From: Tridacna crocea
Lineage: Eukaryota > Mollusca > Bivalvia > Cardiida > Cardiidae
Assembly (NCBI GenBank): GCA_943736015.1
Contig: OX031070.1
Coordinates: forward strand, 42,494,173-42,558,172
Reading direction: 5' to 3'
DNA length: 64,000 nt
Shown: one piece after another, positions 35,601 through 50,600 of the stretch
How positions within the stretch are numbered: the first letter of the stretch is position 1
Layout of the letters: the number at the start of each line of letters is the position of its first letter
Position numbers and translations under genes: made by a program
The notes under the pieces: generated by a model
Told to the model about the DNA's origin: nothing
The model's input: the letters and a program-made list of their open reading frames with translations, nothing else
Database searches by the model: none

Positions 35601-38600
35601 CAATGTAATCTTCGATCAGTAAATTTTAATATGTTACAAAATTTGAAAGAAAAGCAACTAGAGCTGTCACTGAATGTGACTTAATACCCCCACCAGCATT
35701 TTGACAGAAACAGGCAATGTAACAAAAAATTTCTAAGTTCAAGGGGAAATTACCCTGGAAACATATGAGTAGATGATTTAAAGGTGTGTCTTGCACAACT
35801 TCAGTACAATCAATGTATCAATAAACTTTCAATACAATAGCAGCAAAACTGTAGGAGGAGTTTGCAACACAAAATGAGCTGTATTTTGTACATGGAAGGT
35901 CACACTGACAGACACATAGAAGACGGACAAACATATGAATACATGGACAGACTGGCTGATTCCATTATTCCCCAAAAAATATTTGTTTTGCGAGGGTATA
36001 ATAATAAATTTGCTATATCAGAGTCCTATTCTAGAATTCCAATGTCAATTTTAGTTACATTCATAAGGCAATCTGTCTGTCTCCCATCAAAACTTCGTAT
36101 CATACCTTGAAACATTTTTATGTCTAACGAAAGAAACACTGCCATCACTTTGCACAATGTCTGCAGACTCCATCACCATTTGGCTGAAACAAGCTCCAAT
36201 TTTCTCCCTGAAATATGAAATAAGTCACAATATATCTATTTCACTTATCCAAGTTTGTGTTGTTGTATTTATGTATTGGGTTTAACGCCACTTTAACAGC
36301 AAAGGCCATATCATATATGATGCACACATGTTTCCTGGCATTCTCCCACCACTACTAACACGAATTTCTTTCCAGAGCCACCGACTACTTTTCTCACAAG
36401 CTTCAGCAGAGATGAGAGGCAAAAATGCCCCGGAAAGAAAGTTTGCCTCAACTGGGTCTCCAACCCACAACCACCAGGTAATAAGTCCGACATGCTCACC
36501 ACTGAGCCACCCGAGTAGGCTATCCAAAATTCTATTTCTCATAAAGGTCTAAATTTACATTAATGTAATCTCTTAACCCTTTCCCAAACGATCCCTGGTT
36601 TTTACGGGTCTGGAATAGTAGCCTTTTAAAAACATTGTGGGAAAAGGAGAAAATGCTGGTTACCAGCATTTTCTCCTTTTCCCACAATGTTTTCTACCCT
36701 ATCATAGACAAAAATCATCTTTTCAGCAAGAGTTGAATTGTTGTCTGCGTTGTTTGGGAAAGGGTTAATAGAGCCATGCACTGTGAAAAAAAAAAGGGGG
36801 GGGGGGCTTCATGCATCTGCGAAATGTATTGATCCTTTTTACCATTGGTCAATTTTTTGTATGTCCAAGGATCAGTCTACCTCATGATTGAGTTTTTGGT
36901 TGTTATAAAAGATGGTTATTATTGATCCATAAGTATGTGATAGCTTGCTTGGTACCATGGATCACAGAGGTGCATTAAGCCCCCTTTTCACAGAGCATGG
37001 CTCCTACTGAAAAACGTAATGAAAACTTCATACCATAGTAAAGATAAATATAGAGACAATTAAATCCACACTTTCTGATGAACTTTAACACTGCTTATCA
37101 ATAAGTGTCTTTCAGCTTGTATCACATTATTATTATTATGCCTGCATTTTATTACACATGGCTGCATCTTACATCCAAAATTAGTAATTGTAAATGTCAA
37201 ATGGCTGATGCCTGTATCAATTCATGGCATCTAGAAAATAAGCAGGCTATTTTGGGAGGGAAAAAAGTGCAAACATTTGTTAAATGAAGTGTCTTACAAA
37301 CACAGTCTGTAACAAAGAAACAAATGCATAGCTCAAAGACAAACCACATCTGGTGGGTTTCGAACCCATGACACGCAAATATCCTTGTTTTCTGAGCATT
37401 AAAAGGCCAATACCATAACCACTGAACCAAAGAGATATCCCTCTAACACAGTTGTCAGGTATTGTATTTAAATCCAGACAAAGCAATGCATGAAGGAGTA
37501 GTCTCTCGTAACAAACAGTACTGAGGTTTAATGTAAGAGGCAGGAAAATATTTTACCCCAAAAGCAGAAATTAACGTTTTCAATCGATGTCTGCTCTTTT
37601 ACTCAATCTTTTCAAAAGAATGGGTTTCTACTAGTGAAAAAGGATTGTGTGCTGGAAGTAACCTATGAAACAAAATAAAGTCCAACCTCTCTACTGCACT
37701 TAAACACCATGTATCAGCAAGGGTTTTCTTTGCCTGATCTGTTTGTGTCTCCAGATCTAACATCAAACACCAGTGAGTATAATAGTCGATGTGGACGGCT
37801 GACAGGTGGCTCAGTGATTCCTGTATAAGTCTGGCCATACCTCCACTGTTGGCTTGTCTTCCTTCTACATCTCTGTAATGAGGATCAAAGTTTGTCCCAG
37901 ACACACAAATCCCTTTACCAGACAATCCAGACTTTTAATGACCAAGAGGTACAAGGCCTCATTTAGACGACAATTAGAGAGATGGCTTTCTAAAACATTG
38001 TGGGAAAAGAAGAAAATGCTGGTAACAAGCATTTTTTTCTTATCCCACAATGTTTTCTAACCTTTCTAAAACATATTAAATCATCTGAGCAATATTCAAC
38101 TTGTCATCCTCAAATGCATGTTATCATAAAGTAAAGAGTATACCTCCCCTACTCCATATGTACATTCTAGTTCCCTAGCCACTGAAACAGGAAATATCAA
38201 CTCCTTTATCTCTTTACCAAATGACAACATTTTAGAATGAACCAAACCGTAAGGATTATGCAGACAACAAATTAAATGTAGCTCAAATGATGATTTCTGA
38301 TTTTGAAAAGGTAGAAAACATTTTAGGAAAAGGAGAAAATGCTGGTTACCAGCGAAAACTCTTCTTGAACAAAGAGGCAAAACTGTTAAACATTTTCCTT
38401 GTTCCTGCCCCCCTGGGTTCCCTCATGATACTTAAGATCTAGCCCAAGAGTGTATAATATATTTCAATAATGTAAGACATAGTTTATGAGAAACAGTGAA
38501 AGTGTTTGCACCATGACAAATAAAGCAACAGAGCTAGACAGAATTTTTACATTTTTTTCCCAATAATACATCAACAGCTGAGCTAACGAGGCCTCATCTC

Positions 38601-41600
38601 CTCATATCACAGATGCAAGGAAGTAATTTAGATCATCCTTAAGAACAATGTCTGAGAAAAAAAAAAAATCTGAATGAAGCCGGTCCTGTCAGAGAATTTT
38701 TAACTTTAAGTCTTTACCACACAAGTTCTAGACTACACCAAATTGAAAACTTCTGAATATGACAATTTCAAAGTTGATACAAATGAACTGAAGTTCTTTT
38801 ACAGGATAGAAAGCAATATGAAAAACGCAGAAAATGTGAGTTACTGGTACTATTAAGTATTTTCTCTTTTTCCAAAAAAGTTTTCAAAACCTTCCTTAGG
38901 ACCTCTAAGTCACAATTGCATGGTAAATATATACTCTAAAGGCTTTGTGTTTGTTTCATTTTCCTAGCATTGTAATTATTGAAGGAATTTTCTCATTCTA
39001 CTAGAACTTAAAGTTTACACATATCAAACCAATCAAACAACTAACAAACCTCTGATATATAGCACAATTGAGCACTTGAGGACATTTCTCACACGCTCTC
39101 AGGTTTGAGATAGGATCTGGCAACGTTCCAAGAGTATAGGTGGATCCACTTTCATTTGTTGTCTTGACAACCTGGCGGGAAATGTAGAATGCCATCTCAT
39201 TTCTTAGCTGAATCAAGCCTAAAAATACAAGGATTTCCAATAAACAGACTAATGAAAAAGGCTTCTTTAACTCTTTACCAAATTACCAAATTTTAGATTT
39301 GTCCAAATCGAAAGCATTTGCAGACGACAAAATAAAAGTGACTGAAAATTTGATTTTTTTTTTTTTGTAAGGGGTAGAAAACACTGTGGGAAAAGGTTGC
39401 AATTGGAATGTAGAAAATGCTGGATACCTTTTTCCAACAATATTTTCTCGAGCATTCTCTTCTGAAATGTCCAAATATAAGATTGTTTGGTAGAGATCTA
39501 AGCTTGGCCAGTAGCTAAGTAGTTAGTATATCTGACTTGTGACCTGTGGGTTGAAGGTTCAATACCTGGCTACAGCGAACTTTCTCTCTGGCGATATTTT
39601 GCTTCTCACCTCTGATTCATGTGAGAAAAGTAGTCAGTGGCTTTGGAAAGAAAGTTGTGTTAGTGCTGGTGTGAGAAAGACAGGAAACACATGTTGGTGT
39701 CACTAACAGCCATGATATGAACTAAGCTGTTAAATTGGCGTTAAACCTCAATACAAACAAATATAAGAATTCTTAGTCTAACTCTCTACCAATTGACAAT
39801 TTTAGACTTGATCAAACTGAAAGCATTTGTTGGCGAGCGACTAAATGTGGAATCAATGGGAAAAATTATGCACGAAATGGTAGTAAAGTAGAAAACATAG
39901 CACTTTCTCCTTTTACCGCAATGTTTAAAACAAAATTCTCTCTAAAGGTTGTAAAACAAAGGATTGTGTGTTGGTCAGGGTTCCCACAACTTTCTGCTTG
40001 CAAAATTCCAGACTTTTTCCAGACTTTTTCCAGGATTTTTTTCAAAATTCAAGGTTTTTTTGCAACAGAAAAACTGGAAATGCAAAACCTTTTGAAAGCT
40101 ACTTTCTTTCATACAATCCTTGTTTTAATGAAAAATTAAGATCTAAAGAACATTCTAACTGCATGATAGTTATTTCATTTCTTTACTTGGCCAGCTACAA
40201 AACTTCAAATGACCGAATATAGATTAAGATCAGCCTATCCATACAGGCAGTTTAATAAGGATCCATGCTATTCTCTTACAATTCCGAAGTTCCTACAAGT
40301 AATGAAGAATTTGAAGGCAAATAGTATAGATCCTTTTAAGACTACATAACCAGGCAAATTGGGAATGATAGGACCATGATGGTCCTATATCATTCACCCG
40401 AGTACTAAATAGTAAAGGTCTACAGTGAAGATAAATACCAAATATGGAATTTCAAGGCCAAATAATTCTGACAGGGTATGTAACTGTGCAAAAAGCATTT
40501 TCTTCTTTTCCCAAAATGCTTTCACAACCCTTCTTCTTCAGGGTCATTGAAAGTCAGGATTGTATTGTAAGGGACTGAATTAACTTTAAGAGGCATTTCC
40601 TGGTCAAAATGGTGGTCGAAAGACAGATTAAAAAACATCATTCGCTCATTGTTAAGACACAAATGAGACTTGTCTCAATAACTTTTTATCAAATTTCGAA
40701 GGATGTTGACTGAGACAGTAATCAAGCCAAACTGGGAACCCTAGACTAACAGCTCACAACATTACTGACTAATTTATTGGAGCTCCATAAGTCCAGTATG
40801 TGAAAGGTAACCCCTTTGTCCATGACCTATCTTACAGAAGAAAATTGTATCACAAGGCTATCCTAAGGAAGACATGTTTGAAGTTTCATAAGTGCCAAGG
40901 ACTTTAGAAGAGAACCGTCAACGTGGATGGATGGGCTAACTGACTGTAATTGGTCCAGAATGAAATTATACATTTAGTCCCCAATTTGGATAACATGTCG
41001 TTTCATGAAATAAAATCAAATAACTATTGTCTGTGGCTTAACAAGATGAACATTAATTACATTTTGTCCTGTAATGAAAGAGACATTGGTCCACAGTGAA
41101 AATATACACCAAGCCCCCTTTTTCCATGATGTGACATTTAATGAAAAAATGTAAAATATTGTTATTGGCAGACCATCATAAGGAACACATGTACATAAAT
41201 TCCATCTTGTTTCAGAGCAGAAGAATTTTAAAATTTTCCTATTTGTTCCCATGTTCAAACTTGTGACCACCAGGGCAGGGCCAGTTTGAACCGCAGGGGC
41301 ATCATATGAACAATCTTGTTGGAGGTCCAATAGCAGAGGCTGCATACCAAATATCAAAGCTCTATCCCTTCTTGTTTTAATGAAAAAGATTTTTCAAAGT
41401 TTTCTTTTATTATTCCCATGTTCAAACTTGTGACCCCTGAGGTGGGGTCAGTTTTGACCCCAGGGGCATTATATGGACAATTTTTGTAGAAGTATACTAG
41501 GAGATGCTACATACCAATTATCAAAGCTCTATGCTTTCTAGTTTCAGAGAAGATTTTCAAAGATTTTGCTCTTTTTTCTTTGGTTGCCATGGCAACCAGA

Positions 41601-44600
41601 GTTATGGGTGGAATTTAATATCTTGAACAACTTTGGTAGAGATTTAAATAAGGAACATCCCTGCCAAGTTTCATCAAGATTGGCCCAGTGGTTTAGGAGG
41701 AGAAGGTGTTAAGAAATTGTGGATGATGCACAAAAGACATGGGGCGATCACAAAAGCTCACCTTGAGCACTTTGTGCTCAGGTGAGCTAAAAATGTGTTG
41801 TTTTTTTCTAACATTGGGAATTATTGTCTTTATGATTTGAGACACAGAATCAAGTCCTTGCATATCATTTACTATCATAATGCACAACAGTTTTGCTGTA
41901 AGCCTTCAAATAGAGGTTCTTTTCCCTCTTCAGTCATTGAAACTAAAGCCTAATCCAAAAGTACCATGTTTTACTTTCACTTTAATTGTTCAGTTTTCAT
42001 GACCTGAAATACATGAATAAATAAACCGGTCTTTTCAAAGGGTAATATCCCTGCTTTTAATGTTTTTGAAAATACGAATAATCGTAACTTTCTTAGATTT
42101 AATACTTGAAGTGTTTTGATCCATGATTGCAGACAAGCGCTTACTTTCAGTTTCTTCTGACTCGACAACCTCATCCCGACGAGAATCATAACTTGGCTTC
42201 ATAAAGATAAAGTCTGTTAACCTTTCAGACCCCTATGGATTTAAATTTTCAGTAATATTTACTGTTGTAGCTCATTTTCACGTTAATTCACTTCAGCTCG
42301 TCCCCGGGAAAATACAAAGCGCAGCTCCATTGTATTTTAGAATAAGTACCGAGTTCTCCGAAATTAATACACTGGATCCCGGTTTACTTAAATATTAGAA
42401 TTACTATTCCGGGACCAGTGAACCTAAAAAAAAGACCGTAATGTACTTGGGAAATTCACACTCTTCGACCAATGACGGTCTAGGATATATATTGCAGAAA
42501 AATGGAGGACGCAGACCGGAGATTATTATCGTCCTTAATTTTTGTTTCATACCCAAAACGTTTCGTACTTTTCCCGGGTTTTTCCCGATTTTTCATAGAT
42601 ATAACAAAAATCAAGACTTTTTCAAGACCGGGAACGGGTTTTACGAAATTCCCGACTTTTTCCCGTTTTCCCGACTGCGTGGGAACCCTGGTTGGTAAAG
42701 GATGGTTAAATAAGTTTACCTGACTTGCTGGCCTGGTCTGCAGGTATGACTTTCATGCTAGGCTCTTTTAAATACAGCAGTAAACCTTTGCCTGGATCTT
42801 TCCTTCTGTCAGCACTCATCATAGAATATAGAGTTACCTAGCAAAGAAAACATAAACATGTACTCTTTCGACTGTTTCAAATTAAATTATTCCACTTCGA
42901 CAACCTTGGAAATAAACACTTTTGAAAAAATTGTTGGAAAAGGAGAAAATACTGATAACCAGCATTTTCTCCTTTTCCAACAATTTCTTCTCCTATTTCA
43001 TATATTACAGTCCCATCACTTTACAATGCATAAGTTTGTCCATTGCAAAATTAATGCTTTCAGTGTAGAAAGTGAAATATTGTGAGGATAAATGATTTTA
43101 AATACCACTTTATGTCTAACTTACAATTGTCACATTCAAATTGAAAGTAACATAACTTGATTTACTTATTGGTTTAGCCAATCAATTTGTTTAGCCAATC
43201 ATAAGTTGTGTTAATATCTAAATCTTGCATAAAATTAAGTGTTCTTATGAATGATTGGTTAAGACAGACCCAAATACCATGAACAAGCAAACAGTTCACC
43301 AACTCGTAACTAAACTACTGTTGAAATTGTTATTTAATAACAAAAAAATCATACATGTATAAATAATTCAAACATGATGTTACAAAGAAAAACAAGGAAA
43401 CAAATTTTCATTCATTTGGACTTCACCAACAGCCATGGCTTACCTGGCCTTTGTGCTCAATGGAATACGAAGGTCTCCCAGTTTTTAATTCAAGTGGAAG
43501 CGTTGTCACACTTTCATCACCCTTAAAAAGATTAAATATCAGTTACAAAGTTATAGCAAACTTATGTGGGTGCAACCTCTGGGCTGCAGTAACTTTTTTC
43601 AATTGAAAAAGACCTTTACTGTGTCAAAAATAATTTGAGGGTTATCTACCCTTCTAGTAGGGATTGTCCTTTAGATAGTTAACAAATGGGAACCCTTCAC
43701 CATGCAATTCTGAGTTTTAATGGCATGAGGGGAAGGCCTTTTGAAAAAAATGTCAGAAAAGGAGAAAATGCTGGTAACCTTTTCCCAAAGTGTTTTCTAA
43801 CTCTTAACTCTTTACCACACAATCCCAACTTTTAACGACCATGAGAAAGAAGCCTTTTGAAAACACTGAGGGAAAAAGATTAATTGCTGATAACCAGCAT
43901 TTTCTCCTTTTCCCACAGCCTTTTCTATCCTTTCTAAACCAACTTTTAATTTTTCAGTCACCTTTATCATCTGCAAATGCTTTCAATTTGGACCAGTCTA
44001 AAATTTTATCGTGTGGTAAAGAGTTGGAAGAAAATCCAATTATTTCTGTCACTGTAATTGTCGTCTGAAAACGCTTTCAAGTTATACCCGTCTAAAATTT
44101 TGCCCTTTGGTAAAGAGGTAGAAGTTAAAAGTAATATTATGATAAAGATATCTGAAAATATCAAAGGTTTGACAACATATTCACAGCACTATGACACCTC
44201 AACAATTTCCTTGAATAGTAAAGGCAGGCTTATAAAAATCTTAGACGCTACAACATACCAGTTGTAGCATACAAAGGTTCCTTTTGAGCTTGGCCAAATT
44301 CTTTCTCAGGATAGATGGTAGTCTTTGTGACAAAAATGCAGTCCTCTCTCAACACTGTAAATCGTTTCCAAGATCTTTATATGCGAAAGTAGCCAGTGGC
44401 TCATATAGAATAATTGTGCACAAAACCTGCAGACTGATCTTGTATCTACATGGTCCACTATACTAATTCCTCTTACAAAAAAAAGGCACAAACCCTCCTC
44501 TCAAAATTACTATACTTGAGCATACCGTAGTTTTGAAAAATAAAAATAAGTCTATTTCACTAATTACCTTGGCGCTTTGATTGTTAAGAATAACAGAAAG

Positions 44601-47600
44601 AATGCAGTTCAGACACTTGTGATAGATTCTATAAAGTCAAGTTTAGGAAGCAAAGACACCATTAACCCTTTACCAAACGGTAAAATTTCAGACTAGTCCA
44701 AATTGAGAGCATTTGCAGACGACAAACGTAACTAGGGAATTGAATTTTGTTTTGGAAAGGGAAGAAAACATTGTGGGAAAAGGAGAAAATGCTGGTAACC
44801 AGCATTTTCTCCTTTTCCCGCAATGTTTTCAGAAGGCTTCTGTCTCAGGGTCGTAAAAACCAGGGACTGTTTGGGAAAGGGTTAAGAATTTCTTTCATTT
44901 ACCTTCAGTGATACATCAACAGTCAAATCTATTTTCCCTTTTATACCAAGTCTGTGAAAGAAACAAAAAACATAATATGCATATCTGAAAAGCATTCTAC
45001 TTTACAGTTCTACTTAAATTAACCTCTACCTAACGAAAAAATTTTAGACTGGTCCAAATTGAAAGCATTTGCAGATGACAAACTGAAGGTGGCTTTATGA
45101 TGAAACTTGCCTTTGATTGAGTAGAAATTTTAGGAAAAAAGGAGAAAAGGCAGGTCACCTTCCACAATGTTTTTGAAAGCTTTCTTTCTCAGGGTCATCA
45201 AAACTTGGGATCGTGTGGTGATGGATTGAGCAAGCACCAACAATGTGTTTGCTTTACATAGGTGTTTGCTTAACTCATTACCAAACGACAATACTTTAGG
45301 CTTGTCCAAATCGAAAGCATTTGCAGACGATAAAATAAAAGTAATTTGAAATTTGTTTTGTGAAAGTAAGAAAACATTGTGAGAAAAGGAGAAAATGCTG
45401 GTTACTAGCATTTTCTCCTTGTCCCATAATGTTTTCTAAAGGCATCCTCTCAGGGTTGTCAAAAGTAGGGATTGTGTGGTAATTTTAATTTCATGCTTTT
45501 ACTAGTTTAACAGTAAGTAATGGTGGATTTAAGATTTGATAATTCATCATTACAACCAGTGAAATTAACTTTAAATGTTCCCTTAACTCTTAAAGGTGGC
45601 TCTTCAGATTTTGGGATGGAACTTTTACAAAACTAAAAAAAAAAAATCATCCTTATATTCCCAAAGCCTTTTAATCTTAATTCCTAAAAACCCTGTAGTT
45701 GAAAACCATCCGAAAACAAGAAATATTAGAGATTTACTATGGCACAGGCCGAAGCCGCCGGGAAACTCATTCTATTTTTACAAATGCTCAGTGGTTAAGG
45801 TATTGGCCTTTCATCTGGGGGGGTTCTAGGATTTGAATCCTGCCCGGTCCCTTATTTGTGCCATGTATTTGTTCATTTGTTGTTTTGTTTCGGACTTTGT
45901 TCATGAGAATATCTGTAGATAATCATTACCTTGGTGACCAAATATTCTCTTCTATGTCGTTTACCTTTGTCACTAGGACATCTTTGTCTGTATGCCTGTA
46001 AGAATTAAAACATTGAACCTTTACCAAAATATCCCTGGATTCTTACAACCCTGTGATAGAACCCAAAACCAAAAACCAAATTTAGAGTTTTCCAATTTTA
46101 ACCCATTACCACACAATCCCTACTTTTGACACCCCTGTGATAGAACCTTTTGAAAACACTGTGGAAAAAGGAGAAAATGCTGGTAACCAGCATTTTCTCC
46201 TTTTCCAACATGTTTTCTACCCTGCTGGAAACAAATTTCAATTTTTGTATTACATTTATTTTTTTGTCTGTCAGTGCTTTCAATTTGGACACGTCTAAAA
46301 TTTTGATGTCTTTTAAAGGGTTAAGTCACCATTTGACAAACAATCCAGCATATTTATAAGACCCTGAAAATAAAATGTGATGGTAACCAGCATGTTTTCC
46401 TTTTCCTACAATCATTTATTCCCTTCAACAGATCAAGTTCCAGTTTGCACCACACTGTATTTGTTGACTTTAACACTTTCAAATTGGAAAACTCCAAATT
46501 TGGTTTTTGGTTTTGTAAAGAATCAGAAACAAGTATTACTTTGCCTTGGGGTGTGTGCATTTTTGAGGAAAAAAAATACTTGTAGAATAATAAAGCTCTT
46601 TAACAACCCTGAAAAAAAAAGGCTTTTGAAAACTTTGAGGGAAAAGGAGAAAATGCATTTTCTCCTTTTCCCACAATGTCTTCTATACTTCCAAACACAA
46701 AATTTAACTTTTAAGTCACCTTTATTTTGTCATCTGCAAATGTTTTCAATTTGGACTGGCCCAAAAGTTTTTGGTTTGATAAAAAGTTAACAACTAATAT
46801 AAAATATCACAAAGGCAACAAAGTCTTTTGTAAATTGAACTGAAAATTAGGAAGAATATGATCCATCAACACAAGTAAAAAATACCTAGAATTTCCAGAC
46901 CCTAATTTCCCAATATTTGTGAACTGTTTTGTCCAGGATTCAATTTGCGGGATGTAGTTTTTGACTTCCTCCATCACTTGTTCTTCTGTCACATTATTTG
47001 AATATCTGTATTGAGAAACAAAATTAAATGTTTACTTGTATGGTGGCTAATGACGTTTTCAACATTATTTCAGTTAACCCTTAACCACACAATACAGACT
47101 TTTGATGCTCCTGGAAAAGAAGCCTTTTGAAAACATTGTGGAAAAAGAAGAAAATGCTGGTAACCAGCATTTTCTCCTTTTCCCACAATGTTTTCTATCT
47201 ATCAAAAAAAAAACCACACCATTTGAGCCACAATGACACTGAAATTGTCGTCTGCAAATGGTTTCAATTTGGATAAGGCTAAATATTTTGTTGTCAGGTA
47301 AAGAGTTATCGAGGCCGCCAGTGCACCCATCTATACTTTCCCCGAGTTTCTTTTACCAGTAGTCTGTAAAATATTCTTTCCAAGCAAATGGCTGCTTTCC
47401 CACATAACCATTGTCAAAACAATGAACAGCAGTGAGAGAGGAAAAAATCCTGTTGCGACAACTATCATTAATTCACGGAAAGAAAATAGCAGACCGGCCG
47501 TGGGGATCAAACCAGCGACCCCCCTGTTCTCAAGTCCTGTAGCCCACCAACTAAGTCACCTGGGCTCGGCAGATAAAAACTGAACAACAAAATTTTACAT

Positions 47601-50600
47601 CCTGTAGAAGACAATCGTTGAAACATTATACAGCAAAGATATCGTGGCTTTAAATTGTTGCATCTATTTAACCCTTAACCAGACGACAAAATTTTAGCCT
47701 TATCCAAATTGAAAGGATTTGCAGACGACAATTTCAGTTTTCCTCAAATGGTGCAATTTCACTTTGTTAGGGTACAAAAACATTGTGGGAAAAGGAGAAA
47801 ATACTGGTTACCAGCATTTTCCCTTTTTCCTACAGTGTTTTCAAAAGGCTTCTTTCCCAGGATCATTAAAAGTCAGCATTGTTCAGTAAAAAAAAATAAA
47901 CATAACTCAGAAACTTGAAATCGAATATGTTGGCCGTCTTACCTAATCAAAAAAGTTAAATTACAATAATCTTGTGCTCTATGGGATAAACAATAAATCA
48001 AGCTATATACTTACATTTCCAGCAGATTCTCTTTTTGTCTCACTATTTTCAGAGCTTCATGTACAATTTGGTCCCCTGTCAACTCCTTCCTAAGCACCTA
48101 CAAGATCAGAGAAAGTACATATAGAGAATAACAAGGGCTTTTTATTACTCTCATAAAAGAAAAACCCAAAATTTGCTCATCCAGTACTACAGGCTGGTTC
48201 TTCATTAATGATCACTTTTAGCTCATTTTTAATCCCTTACGAAACAATTCTGATTTTTAACAACCCTGATGCAGACGGCCTGGTAAATAGCTAGAGCAGA
48301 AAACTTAAATACAGATTTTACCTTATGATATAAATAGCTTTGTTTTCAACATAATATAGCCATGAGGAATTTACAATTTATGTTGAAAACGTTAAAGATA
48401 AGCAAATAGTTCTGTCACTCGACAAAGCTGTGTAATTTTACACCTCAGTTCTATAACACTGCTGACCAAGATTTCCCTGTTAACTCATTACCAAACAACA
48501 AAACTGAAAGCATTTGCAGACGACAAATGCAAGTGACTGAAAATTTGAAATTTGTTTTGTGAAGGGTGGAAAACGATGTGGGAAAAGGAGAAAATGCTGG
48601 TTACCAGCATTTTCTCCTTTTCCCACAATGTTTTCCGATGGCTTCTCTCTCAGGATTATCAAAAGTAGGGACTGTGTGGTTATGGATTAACAGTTAAAAT
48701 TGATGATTGTGACAAAACTACCAATTTGAATATCTTTAGATGTAAAATCTTATTGTCATAGGTTTACTTCTATAGAAATGGTTTTTGTCTGTGTTGCACT
48801 CACCTGTCATAGAAGAAAATGGGTCCCATTCATGTGAAATTTCAATACAAATGGACACGGCCAACATGAAAGTAGGTCTATGTTTGGTCATTTTACAGGC
48901 TGTATTTCTCGATGTACAGTAAAGTGATACCTGACATTTGCTGCCCTTTTGGGTAATTTCTTTGAACATTTCAAGTGAGAATGTTATCCAGCTTGCAAAG
49001 GGATTGCTTAATAACACTTCGCTAGTACTACCTCAAATGCCAACCAATGTCAATTCCTTATGAAAATTACCTCTTGAAATATACTGTGTAAAATGCTCCC
49101 ATACAACATTTGTATATTGCCTTTTTCACATCCCTGAAAGTATGAGCAAAAAAAACCAATTCTTTAGCATACAGTCCTGTGTTCTAAAGACTATAAAGAG
49201 AGATTATGAAAAACATTCTGGGAAAAGGAGAAAATGCTAGTTTTGTTAGAAAGCTTATCTGTACAAAGATACCATACATTTACGTGAATATCATAAGCTT
49301 TCATAATGCACAAAAGTAACTTCATGAACATTATATGCAACACAGTTTAACCATTTACCAACCAATCCTGCCTTTTAACAACCACTGGGAAAAATATTTT
49401 TGAAAACACTTTGGGAAAAAGACAAAATGCTGGTAACCAGCATTTTCTCCTTTTCCTTGATGCTTCCTTATCAAACTACAAAATGTTGGACTGGTACATA
49501 TTGAAAGCATTTGCAAATGACAAATTAAAAGTACTTCAATTTATAAATTTTTGTCTCTGTAAGAATAGAAAACTCTGTGGGGAAAAGGAGAAAATGCTGG
49601 TTACCAGCATTTTCTCCTTTCCCCACAAGGTTTTCCAAAGCTTTTCTTCCTAGGGTCATGAAAACTAGGGCTTGCATTGTTTGGTAAAGAGTTAACCTTT
49701 TGCCACACAATGATGACTTTTAAAAGCCCTGAGGAAGAAGCCTTGTGAACACATTGTGAACACATTGTGGGAAACGGAGAAAATGCTGGTAATCAGCATT
49801 TTCTCCTTTTTCCACAATGTTTTCGACCCTATCAAAGCAAAATTGCACCATTCGAGCCACTTTGAAATTATTGTCTGCAAATGCTTTGAATTTGGATCGG
49901 CTGAAAAATTTGCTGAGTGGTAAAGGGTTCAACGACAATTCTGGTCCGACGTTTGAACCACATTTAACTTGCTGTCTACAAACCCTTGCAAATTATATTT
50001 GTTCCAAATTGAATTCTGTCATCTAGTAGGAGTTAATCTGAAGAAATAATCTAGAATTACTGACCTTAAACTTTTCTTTCAAAATGGACCTGTAACAGAA
50101 AACAATCGTTGCATTCTAAATATTTTTAGTGCAACATCACACAGACTCATAAAACACATATAATGAATTTCTGTTGGAATGTGTTAACCCATTACCACTC
50201 AATCCCTACTTTTGACGACCCTGAGAAAGAAGCCTTTAGATAACATTGTGGGAAATGGAGAAAATGCTGGTAACCAGCATTTTCTCCTTTTTCCACCATG
50301 TTATCTACCCTTCACAAAACAAATTTCAAATTTTCAGTCACTTTTATCTTGGCGTCTGCAAATGCTTTCGATTTCGACAAACCTAAAATTTTGTCGTGTG
50401 TAATGAGTTAAACCTTTATCAGGCAAGAAAATTAAGAACTTGTTCTAGTTGAAAGCATATGTAGACAAAAATTCTAAAGAAGTTCAAATAATGTGATTTG
50501 TCTTTAGGAATGAATATAATATTGAGGGAAAAGGAGAAAATGCTGGATACCAGCATTTTCTCCTTTTCCCACAATTTGTTCAGAGAGTTCTTCTTCAGGG

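Larger units (their letters stand above)
39976..42690. mobile_element. 2.7-kb element with CAGGGTTCCCAC ends
   Basis: CAGGGTTCCCAC at 39976 and its inverse ending at 42690, followed inside by GACTTTTTCC-rich inverted arms. GTTGGT is duplicated on both flanks. It splits a hairpin MITE (39778-39975 plus 42691-42713). hAT-like termini, but the duplication looks like 6 bp rather than 8. No ORF. Confidence 0.7.

Noticed and set aside
38144-38174. A candidate DNA2 exon reading [11 protein letters not shown] with acceptor-like CTAG and donor GTATAC.
   Set aside because: Its length does not keep the frame into exon 16, and exon 15 joins exon 16 directly in phase with better similarity to human DNA2.
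39001-39048. Extension of exon 15 past the GTTTGT donor (ORF continues FVSCLIGLI).
   Set aside because: Phase and similarity fit only if splicing occurs at AG|GTTTGT; the continuation has no counterpart in DNA2.
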